The notes beneath the pieces are model-generated. The model ran no database searches, was not told the origin of the DNA, and worked only from the letters and a program-made list of their open reading frames with translations. The translations under genes were made by a program, and so were the position numbers. From Hypholoma sublateritium FD-334 SS-4 (Eukaryota; Basidiomycota; Agaricomycetes; Agaricales; Strophariaceae), in contig KN817592.1 in NCBI GenBank assembly GCA_000827495.1, positions 140,067-204,066 of the forward strand: a stretch of 64,000 nt of DNA, written 5' to 3'. How positions within the stretch are numbered: position 1 is the stretch's first letter; every line of letters begins with the position of its first letter. Shown here one piece after another: positions 12,481 to 22,554 of the stretch.

Positions 12481-14033
12481 ATGGGCATTCTTGACATCGT
12501 ACCTGTAAGATTCGCAGCATTCGTCTCCACGCGATGGCCCTAATCGCGTAACAGGCTGGCGTTCTAACGGGAGACAACGTCCGCAAATTGTTCGACTATG
12601 CTAAGGAACACAAGGTATGTAATATTTTCCGGATCGTGTACACGGAGACTCATGGGTTCTTTAGTTTGCCATCCCAGTGAGTGTTAGCGCGTCTGTACAT
12701 AACCAAATGTCGAGCGTTTTCAGGCCATCGTACGTCAATTTTCTTATACGATCTTTGGCTGAGTTTTGACCGATATTCGCCGCAGAACGTAACTTCCACA
12801 TCGACCGCAAACGCGGTTCTGGAAGCTGCTCGGTATGGGCTTTTCATCTCGCGAATGACTATCTTTATCTTATCAGCATGTTAGCGACATCAAGTCTCCC
12901 ATCATCATCCAGGTTTCGCAGGGTGGAAGCGCCTACTTTGCCGGAAAGGGTCTCGCCAACGACAAGCAACAGGCGTCCATCCTCGGTGCTATCAGCGCTG
13001 CTCACCATGTTCGCTTAGCGGCACCAGCATACGGCGTGTAAGCTGGCAGACTTATTTTTTTCCGATTGCCTCGGTTCTCAGCATCATGCGATTTTATATA
13101 GCCCCGTCATCATGCACAGCGATCATTGCGCTGAGAAGCTTCTCCCCTGGTTCGATGGAATGCTCGCCGCCGACGAGGCGTACTTCAAAGAGCACCAAGA
13201 GCCCTTATTCTCCTCCCACATGTTGGATCTCTCTGAAGACCCCAAGGAGAGGAACATCGAGATTTGCGCAAAATACTTCAAGCGCATGGCTCCCATCGGG
13301 CTGTGGCTTGAGATGGAGATCGGAATCACCGGTGGTGAGGAAGATGGTGTCGACAACACTGGTGCTGATAACTCAAGCCTCTACACTCAACCCGAGGACG
13401 TCCATGACGTATACAAGGCCTTGAGCGCGATCGGACCTAATTTCAGCATTGCTGCCGCATTCGGTAATGTGCATGGTGTTTACAAGCCCGGAAACGTCAA
13501 GCTTCTCCCCGATCTCCTCGCCAAGCACCAAGAGTATGTCGCTGAGAAGCTGGGACAGAAGGACACCAAGCCTTTGTGCGTTGAAAACGCCATATTACTC
13601 TTGTTCATGGGACTTATACTCGTCAAGGTACCTTGTCTTCCACGGTGGATCGGGTTCTACCAAGTCTGAGATCTCCACCGCTGTGGGTAACGGTGTTGTG
13701 AAGATGAACGTCGATACCGACACCCAATTCGCATACCTCATCGGCATCCGGGTACGTCAACCTCCCATTTAATATCCGGGGGCTAAATTGATACTTTGAC
13801 CTCAGGACTTTGTTCTCAAAAGGAAAGACTACCTCTTGTCGCAAGTCGGTAACCCCGAGGGCTCTGACAAGCCTAACAAGAAAGTAAGCGCTCGACACCC
13901 TGTCATCAATAAATACGTCCTAATGATGTCCTAGTACTATGACCCGCGTGTGTGGGTCCGTGAGGGTGAGAAGACGCTCACCAAGCGTGTCGAGGAGGCA
14001 TGCACAGATCTCGGCAACGTCAACCGCCTGTAA
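12481..14033 (+). CDS. FBA1: Class II fructose-bisphosphate aldolase, 358 aa
   Basis: Exons are 12481-12504, 12555-12614, 12665-12676, 12724-12729, 12786-12832, 12885-13037, 13102-13575, 13628-13751, 13806-13883 and 13935-14033. The enzyme reversibly splits fructose-1,6-bisphosphate into dihydroxyacetone phosphate and glyceraldehyde-3-phosphate in cytosolic glycolysis and gluconeogenesis. Class II signatures are visible: the start FAIPAINVTST, the metal and catalytic block YGVPVIMHSDHC (HxDH), the glutamate region LEMEIGITGGEEDG, a later metal histidine in AAAFGNVHGVYKPGN, and the phosphate-binding LVFHGGSGSTKSEI and VVKMNVDTDTQ. The length matches yeast FBA1 (359 aa). Two exons are only 12 and 6 nt long, and both are required to encode FAIP and AI. 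A CT-rich leader precedes the ATG, as in highly expressed fungal genes. Confidence 0.97.
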
Positions 14034-15313
14034 AGGTGGTGCTGTATCCTTACATCGTCCGAACTTTTAGTGTATACAACTTGGGCTGATAAAGAAAGAA
14101 TAAATGTCATGTACAATTTTTGCACTGGATATATTATTTTAAGGTGCTTTATACTTGCCAATGCAATTGAAGCATTAGGAGGGGCTGTGCTGTGCTGTGC
14201 GCCGGTGAGGCCTTGCCAGTGAAGCTTCGAAGCCTTGCATCCGAAAGGGGAAGTTTGCTAGCTAATTTAGGTTATGTCCGGTCAACCACAATCTTGGTTC
14301 AATCCAGCAAATGCTGCCGGAGGGCTACTTTGTGGTCGACTAATTGTGTGCATACGATTTTCATTATCTTGGAGTGTCGAAAAATACTATGACTTTTGAT
14401 GGTATGAATATACTCGTTGGAATAGGGCATGCCACGAGGCGTGCGGCTAAGAAGCGCACAATGATTCTGGCGGATGCCAGTATTTGTGGTATTGCAATCC
14501 GAGAGCGCTTGATTTTCAAGTTCTAGTAGTCCCTGTCAATATGAAGCAAAAGGGAGAGGACGGGTGAGTCATTGGTCAGTCAGTTACACCTCCTCAAATC
14601 AAAGTTCTTCGACACCTCCAATATGGTCCGTGTAGTGCACTGTATTAGACTCTATTGAGAACTCAATTGAATCCCTTCTGGCCTTCCGGAGACCTTCTGG
14701 GACATGCCTTCCTCCGCTCCGATTCATGTCAAAGGTTATACCGTTGACAGCGCAAACTTCAAAGATCATGCATTTCTTGAACGCCGAAGATTCCAAGGAC
14801 CGTAGAATAGACAGAGTTGTGCTCAATATTCTGGACTGCGTGGATAAAAGGAAACATCAAAGCTACGGCGGACACGTTGGACTTGCGTTGGACGACAGTA
14901 TTCAAACAGTATCAATATAAATGACATTTCTTTCGGAAACAACTCAAGGAGCGTCGAGGCTTTTGGAGTTAGACGAATTGAAGAAGACTGACCCCTCCAG
15001 AGTACTTAGAGAAGGTGACAGGTGCTTGATTTCAATGAGTGGTAAAAGTGGCAGAGCTTGCTTACACCTCCGACTCGGACGTCCGTCGCGGACGGAGGAA
15101 GGAAGCACACCCTTACCTAATCCGCAAAATAAGCAACCCGAATTGATCCGGAAGTATTTGGCGGCAGCGTCGGCAGCAAACAGGAAAATGGTGATACGAA
15201 TCGTTTCGGCAGCGGGGTTGATGCTAATTTGCAGGGGGACGGTTGTCGGTTTCCTTCTCCCATCCAGACACACCACATCCAAGGTGTCTCTCGACACCGT
15301 TTAGGCGGCTGTT
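14034..15313. other. Intergenic region, no supported gene
   Basis: This holds the aldolase 3' region and the PPR-gene promoter. Open frames of 60-127 codons exist on both strands, but none has recognisable motifs or a convincing exon chain. Confidence 0.45.
14099..14104 (+). terminator. AATAAA polyadenylation signal of the aldolase gene
   Basis: AATAAA lies 66 nt after the aldolase stop codon, in a T/A-rich context. Confidence 0.5.
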
Positions 15314-18300
15314 ATGCTGCCCCACATCCTCCACACAACAGGACGCGCCGTCGCCGTCGTCCAGAACCAAACCCATACTATCCGAAATGTCCTCCAGCTG
15401 CAGTCGTCTGGGCCCTCGTCGGGCTCAGGCTCGTCCTGGGGTAATGGGCCTGGCCCAGGTGGCTCCAAATACGGTGCCGGAAGTCGATTCTATGCGGGCC
15501 ATAATGTGCGCGTTAATGAGAGGGATTCTCCGACTATTAAACTCATTTTTTTCCTATAGAACGCAGGCCGTGCGGTCACCCAGGCAAATGCGGTGACCTC
15601 GCACGACGGCCAAATCACCCAGAGCGACGACATCGAGGAGATCACACCCAAATGGACGATTCTGTCGACGCCGCAGCGAAAGCGCCGCATGCGCAGCTCC
15701 AGCGTGTCCATGGGCGTCGCGGGGCGCAATGAGCGCGCGGAAAAGCTTGGTGTTCTCAAGACTGTCCAACTTCATGCGCGGGGGAAACATGCGTTCGCTC
15801 CTTCGGAAACTATGGCATCAGCTAAGGAGAGGCTTCTTGCAGAGCCCACCCCAGCAGCACCGCCTCCTACCCAGCCGCTGCTCGTGCGCCGCAATTCCAC
15901 ATCAGCACCCTTGAGCCCTCTGTTAAACGCGACTGAACCCCCGCCGCCTCCCTCTCAGGCTACTAAACCGAAGCAAGCGCCGCCCCCTGATGAGAAATCC
16001 ATGCCCCAAGAGATTCAGGACGAGATAGCGCATTTCCGGTCGATGTTGCGCCAAACAAACCCGATGGCCGTTGCCCGGTCCATACGGAGAATGCTGGCGA
16101 CGTATCAGAGCCCTCCCGTTGAGCTATTCAATGCGGCCCTGAACGCGTCTGTCCACAATCGTCAGCCTGGTACCTCCCTTACTCAAGTCATCGAACTCTA
16201 CAATGCTATGCTTTCCAAGTCTGTTCTCCCCGATGTGGAAACCTACGAACTTCTCATCCAGGCGCTTACCCAACGTGACGTTGAGGTCCATCGTGCACAG
16301 ATTTCTCTCGATCTGCGCGTGAAGCACAAGTCGCAGGTATCGTACGTCGCCGAGGAGAATATCGACAAGGATGTTGAACGGCTACGTGATCTCAAGAAAG
16401 AGGACAACTTCGCTTCAGCAATGTCACTGTTTGAAGGTATCTTAGCTGGACATGGCAAGGACCACATGCAGATGCAAACATTTGTTCGTCTCATGAGATG
16501 CGCCGCAAATCATGGTGATGTTCACTCGGCTATCCATGTCTTTGCCCAACTAGAAGCTCGTTCCGACCTGAATGTCTCTGCCCCGGTATATCGCTATCTG
16601 ATCCTCACCTTCTCCAATGCGGGCCAGGTTGACCAGGCGGAGGAAATTTTCAAGTCGTTCCTCACTGCCGGTGCGCAGAACAAGCTCCACCGCTACCCCG
16701 CTCACCTCCTGGATGTTGCGCGTCAAAGCCAGATTCAAGTTTGGAACACGATGATGGAGGCCTACTTCCGCGCTGGTATGCCGGACAAAGCTATCGAACT
16801 CGTTGACCAAGTGCTCAAGTCGGACGCCGGAAATAACTTCACTATGGCTGATGTGCCTGTTGCTACCTCCTCGATGTTCACGACAGTTATCAACGGATTC
16901 TTGACCTCTGGGGATATAACGTCCGCGTTGACATGGTTCGACAAGCTTCTGCCGCAGGAAAAAGCGCCGGAAGACCCGTACCAAGGTCTTGGGGGACGCG
17001 TTATGCGCCCCGACGGCCTCGCATGGTTCATGATGATCGATCACCTGGCTGATAACAACAGGTTGGACGACCTCAACAGGCTCTTCCGGACTCTCAAGGA
17101 GGTACACAAAACAGACGGCCTGCGGATTAATTCCACCTTGCGGCTCATTGTCTACACCGCCAACCTCGAATATTTGCGAAACAACAAGGAAACTGCGGAC
17201 CCCGTCGCTGCGGTTGAGAACGTCAAGTATCTGCTCGAAGACTTGCACCAATTAACTGAGTGGGACATCCCGCGGGGCAAGCTGGCAATGTCGATGTGCC
17301 ACGAGCTCGCCATCCGCGGTGAATTTTTGACCTCGACGGCCACTTACGTTCACCTTACAACTAACGGACTTTCCTTCGGCGACGTGGAGAACTTCGCTGA
17401 GGGCTGGAAGATGCGCGCGCAGCAGAGCACAACGCAGTTCATCCGGGACGTATATATGGCCGTGAACGAAGGGCTCGGCACGCTCTCGATCGAATCTGCG
17501 ATCCCGCTTGCGCGCACTGCGCACCAGATCGGCATGCAGCCCGTCCTTCCTTTGGCGCCCGCTCTCCTGCACGCGTACGGCGCGATGGTGAACGGCGACG
17601 ACGTGGTCTGGAACATCTCGATGGACGACTGGCGCCTCTTGTTCTCGTATGCGCTGCCGTTCGAGATCAACGCGGATAACGGCAATCCCAATGGCCTCGT
17701 GGACATTCCTGGATTCGCGTACCCTGGCATCTTCAAGCTCGTCGACCACTTCAACGCGGAGAACGGCGCGTTCGACGCGCTCGGCGAGAGCATACAGCTG
17801 GATTTGATCAACGTCATCACCGCACGGACCACGCCAGAGACTCGTCAAGACGTGCTCGCGCGCCTCGGGCCTAAGTACGTCGAGGCCGCAGAGAAGTACG
17901 ACGAGCTGCGCTTCGCCGCCCTGGAGAACAACATCGTGCAAGACGCAAGCCTCCTCAACCCCGTTGAGTCGCAAGTCCTGGACACGGATGTGCCCGCACT
18001 GCGCTACAACCCGTACGTCACGCAGGACATCACGACCGCACTGGGCCCGCCGGCGGGCTTGATCTCGGCCGAGGCACTCGAGAAGGCGTACCAGCTCTTC
18101 GCTCGCGCGGTGCAGCGGGGCGAGGTGCCGAGCTCCGCCGCGCTGTGCCGCCTGATCGAGGGCAAGGGCCGCGGGAAAGACCTGGACAAGGTGCGCGAGC
18201 TGTACACCGCGGCGCAGGCGCTGCTGCGCGTGACGCCGCCGGAGACGCAGCGCTTCGAGTGGGCCGCGGTCGAGAACAGCATGATCATCGCGCTTGCGCA

Positions 18301-19630
18301 CGCGGGCCACGTCGACGCCGCGCACGTGCACCGCGCGCGCATCCTCGCGCAGGGGCTCGCGCCGTCCGCGGACGCATATGGGATCCTCGTGCAGCTCGTG
18401 CGCGACACGACGGACGACACTTCGGGCGCGGTTGCTCTGTTCGAGGAGGCGCTCGCGCGTGGGGTTGCGCCGAACATGTACCTGTATAACAACATCATCT
18501 CGAAGCTGTCGAAGGCGCGCAAGGCGGACTATGCTCTCGAGTTGTTCGAGCAGATGAAGGCGGCGGGCATGAAGCTGTCGTCGATCACGTATGGCGCGGT
18601 CATCGGTGCGTGTGCTCGCGTTGGTGACGTTGTCGCGGCGGAGAACCTCTTCAAGGAGATGACGCGCTCGCGCAACTTCAGGCCGCGTGTCCCGCCGTAC
18701 AACACGATGATGCAGCTCTTTAGCCAGACGAAGCCCAGCCGGGTGTCGGCGCTCTATTACTATCAAGAGATGCGCAAGGCGGGCGTAAAGCCATCTGCTC
18801 ACACTTACAAAGTACGTTCTCCATTCCTGGCGAGTTTGACACCATTTGTTAATGTGCTTCTTTAGCTGCTGTTGGACATCTATGGATCATTGGAACCCGT
18901 CGCGCTAGAGCCTATGGAAAGGGTGTTTGACGAGCTGATCGCGGACACCTCTTTGGAGGTCACCGGTACACACTTCGCGTCGCTCATCAACGCCTACGGA
19001 TGCGTATCCAAGGACCTCAACAAGGCGATCTCCGTGTTCGAGTCTATGGGCACCTACCGCCGCGCGCCGAAGCCCGACGCGGTCGCCTTCGAGGCGATCA
19101 TCAACGCTATCGTCGCGCACAAGCAGACGGACCTCCTCCCGAGCTACATCGACCGCATGGTCTCGTCCGGCGTGCACATGACGGCATACATCGCGAACCT
19201 GTTGATCAAGGGCTACGCGAACGTCGGCGAAATGGACAAGGCGCGCGAGATCTTCGAGTCGCTCTCGAACCCCCCGACGGGCGTCGCCGCGCCGAACAAC
19301 CGCGCGCCGCACAGCCCTGAGATCGGCGCGGACGTCCCGGTGATGGCGCCCGTGTATCGCGAGGTGCGTGTTCCTTTTGATTTGTCTGAATTCTCTTCTC
19401 ATTGTTTATTTCATGTAGCCATCAACATGGGAGGTTATGGTCAGGGCTGAGCTCGGTGCGGGAAACCGCGACGCGGCTATTGCTCTGTTACACCGGTTAC
19501 AAGAACGGTACGTTACCTGCTGACAACGAGCAGCTTTCGAAACTTACGCATACCCATCTGCAGGCATTATCCCGAGGCCGTGTACAGTCGGATAAGCGGA
19601 ATCCTGACCGATTTCTCTGTTCCACAATAG
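15314..19630 (+). CDS. Mitochondrial pentatricopeptide-repeat (PPR) protein, 1365 aa
   Basis: Exons are 15314-15505, 15560-18811, 18866-19363, 19419-19507 and 19564-19630 (4098 nt). The first exon gives a presequence-like N-terminus rich in His, Thr, Arg and Ser with almost no acidic residues, which predicts mitochondrial import. PPR motifs are spread over the rest; clear ones include VWNTMMEAYFRAGMPDKAIE, TYGAVIGACARVGDVVAAEN, PYNTMMQLFSQ, HFASLINAYGCVSKDLNKAI and IANLLIKGYANVGEMDKARE. Such proteins bind organellar RNA and help process, stabilise or translate mitochondrial mRNAs. Size and repeat layout recall Neurospora CYA-5, needed for cox1 expression, but orthology is inference. From about 17400 on, codon third positions become strongly G/C, unlike the first half, with frequent CGC, GCG and CTC. 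Confidence 0.9.
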
Positions 19631-20099
19631 ATCCTCGTTTTCGGAATACGCCTACTATATATTCGGACACCGTCTCAATCTCGGGCCTGCTCGCTCGCCT
19701 TGTAGCCCACACATCAATCGCCATCAGCAAAACGCAAGCAAACTCATCGTTCACTGTGTATCATAACTGTTATCTATCATCCTGCCATCTGTATTACCAA
19801 GATCCAACATCTCTGCGTGGGGCTTAGATTGCCCATTAATTCTCGGTACACGATACCTCCATATTTCTACCGAACCTACCACAAAAGTAGACTTTCACCG
19901 TCTTTGCTGAGGTGCAAGGTTACACTATTTCTTACCTACACGGACTCGCGTTCGACCATCCCACCCAACCGCTATTTATGTTACGACATTATCCATATAG
20001 AAGGCTCTTGTAGTCAGTAGCCATCTGCATTAGTTAGTTCCGAGAAGCAATGAACGATGAAGTACATATATGTGGTTCAAGATATCAAAGAATGGTGAA
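19631..20099. other. Convergent intergenic stretch, no gene seen
   Basis: This contains the 3' ends of the PPR gene (plus) and the coilin-like gene (minus). No further motif is seen. Confidence 0.5.
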
Positions 20100-22034
20100 T
20101 TAGAGGTCAAGCAAGCGCCATTCCGAAGTGAGCACCTCTTGCCACTCCACTGCATAGTCCTCTTCCTCCTCTCCTTGCCCTCCCTCGCCGGATGAACCTG
20201 CGAACCCAAACGCGAATGCATGTTCTGTATCCGTCGGTCGCTGGATCTGCCTTATCAGTACGCCTTTGCCTGCGGTGCTATCCGGGGGCTGCACGACATG
20301 CGCTACGCTCAAAAGGACCTCCGGAGAGAACGTGCGAGGGTTAATGGCTAGTGCCTGAGGATGAATGACACAGGTGAGTAGGATTTCGACGCAGGCGAGA
20401 AATGGTGCATGTACCTTCCACCCGACGAGTGCGCCTGCTACTATTTGCTCCGGCCCACTCAGCACCGTACTTTTGGAATCCCACAACCTCTCCGCGCGAT
20501 CCCAGTCGAAATGCTCTCCTCCTTCTCCCGCCGCGTCCGTCTCGCCGTAATCCAGTACCACCGGGCCTGCTGGTTCGTCGGCATCCGCTGGGACCGCGCC
20601 GCCCCACGCGCCGCCATCCGCGTAGTACCCTTCGCCAACGTCTGCGTAGTACTCCTCGTCCTGCGGCGCCTTCTTCTTCCCGCGCTTCTTTTTCTTCGCG
20701 GGCTCGGCGTAGCTCGTGTCATCCCACATCCCCGCTTCGACATCGACGCTCGTCACGATCATGTTGCGCGGCAGCCGCTCTGGGTGCGTCGCCTGGATCT
20801 CGGACGGCGGGACGAGGCGCGCGGATGGAGCGCGGCTGGTGGCATTGAAGAGCTTCGATGGCGAGGCGGAGGCCGGGGCCGGGGCGGGGATGTCGACGTG
20901 CATAGCATCGCCGTCCGCGGTCCCTGCGGCTGCGGCAAGTGTCACCGCGGCCGCACCGCCAAAGATGATCTTCTGCGGGATCGGGCTGGCCATGGACAGC
21001 TTGAAGCCCTTCTTCTTGTTCTTGTTGCGCATCGAGCTCATCATCACCTGCTCCTCCGTGATGTACACCGGTGTGGCATCGACACGCGACGTCTTCTGTA
21101 CGGGGGCCGCAGCAGCCGGCGGTGAGGGCGGTAGATGGACAGAGGCTGGGTCCACGGGAACGTGCGGAGGGGCCGCAGTGGCGTTCAGGGCGTTCAGCGG
21201 TATGTCAGCCGGGCGCTTGTCATGCTCGCGCCTTTTGCGCCGGCGGTTATTGCGGGAGTGGGTAGTCGGCTTGCCGTAGCCAGGTGGGACGTGTGTTACG
21301 CTGGAATATTGAGATTGAACATGGTGCGAGGAGCAGAGATGAAGTTCGCGTACTTTGTTGTTGGCTTAGGAATCAATGAAGGGGCGGTGCGAGGCTTTTT
21401 TGAAGGCCGAGGCTTCGGGGCCGAGGATGATGATGATGAACTTGTCGATGAGGTTGGGGAGTCGGAGGATGTGGAAGAAGAGGAGGAAGATGTAGATGTA
21501 GATGACGAGGACGAGGTTGATGATGTATCCGATTCAGATCCACTTTCCGCCTCGACTGTTTTCACGGGCAGCTTTACCGCCCGAGGTTTGCCTACAGCGG
21601 CTGCATGTGTGTGTTTCCTCGCCACTGGGGCGGTTCCACTGGGCGCTGGCGACCTTTTTCGTTTTCGTTCTTGCAACTCCACTGGAAACGCGCATAAGTT
21701 GAGAAAGGCATTCTCATAGCCACGCTACACGCTGCGCACCTTGTGGTGATTGCATTTCAACATCTAACACAGCAGCCTTCGGCGAAGATATCTGCTTGAT
21801 ACATATTAGATCCCCATCCCTAACGGCCCCGAACGGGCTGTCGTTCAGAAGCTCAAAGTCGTCCAGCAGTAAGACAAGGCTCTGCCCATGGTATTGGGCA
21901 GATTTCAGAGCTTGAACGCGGCGACAGAGCTCCTCCTTGAGTTCATATATTGTCTCCGGGATGTTATTTTCGTCTGGGACAAACCAGGCCTTGACATCTG
22001 GCAGAGGTTTATGGGTTTGAATGCGAATACGCAT
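20100..22034 (-). CDS. Coilin homologue, 587 aa
   Basis: Exons are 22034-21740, 21681-21354, 21300-20415 and 20354-20100. Coilin scaffolds Cajal bodies, where snRNPs mature. The N-terminal 90 residues look like the coilin self-association domain: MRIRIQTHKPLPDVKAWF, then DDFELLNDSPFGAVRDGDLI and CIKQ. A basic nuclear-signal stretch (ERKRKRS) and a long Ser/Thr run follow. Next come NNRRRKRREHDKR and a KKKKRGKKK cluster, then a C-terminal atypical Tudor-like region (IVAGALVGWK, then INPRTFSPEVLLSVAHVV) ending in acidic residues and EWRLLDL. Intron 20355-20414 is 60 nt, in frame and stop-free, so its retention would insert 20 residues. Coilin is poorly conserved in sequence and absent from budding yeast. 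The domain order supports the call, but a profile search would be needed for certainty. Confidence 0.78.
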
Positions 22035-22554
22035 TGCACAATGCACAAGACTTTGATTCTGGAATCACTTGTAAGGTCATAGCTCTTTTTTCGAATGTTA
22101 CGACTAGCAAAGGGACTTACAGGCCTGATATCAGCCCCTTATGCTGGAGAACACCGCAGATGGTGGTATTATAGAAGGAAAAGGATCGACGAAATGTACT
22201 TGGCCGCCGCCGCCGCCGCGCAGCCGTACTACGCCAAATTAATTCATCACATGACCGTACTGTCCAACTTATATTGAGAATTGATCGAGAATTTGCAAAG
22301 AATTTGTCAAGAATTTATCAAGAATATTCAGTTAACGAATTCAGTGTAACGGGTTTTGTTCATACTTAACGTTGAATATCAAATTTAGGTACATTTTCTA
22401 TTTGTTGAGCCAAGCATAAACCTGATACAGGATAGAATTATAGATTAGTAGCTACCGGCAGCTTGTATTGTCAATATTTGATAGATGGTCAGTATAACTA
22501 GTAACTTGGAAAGTAGTGGGAAAATGAGAAAAGATTCCACAGGTTATAGCGCTT
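22035..22554. other. Upstream region of the coilin-like gene
   Basis: This AT-rich region lies between two minus-strand genes. A short CCGCCG run is present near 22205. No exon is recognised. Confidence 0.5.

Noticed and set aside
14921..15304. 127-codon frame just upstream of the PPR gene
   Set aside because: Equally long frame on the other strand, no motifs, and it occupies the PPR promoter.
17252..18802. 516-codon minus-strand frame, rich in Arg, His and Val
   Set aside because: Antisense shadow of the GC-rich half of the PPR gene; composition follows from GC3 bias.
20716..21719. Long plus-strand frames with acidic runs
   Set aside because: Antisense of the coilin-like gene's Ser-rich and Ala/Pro-rich segments.
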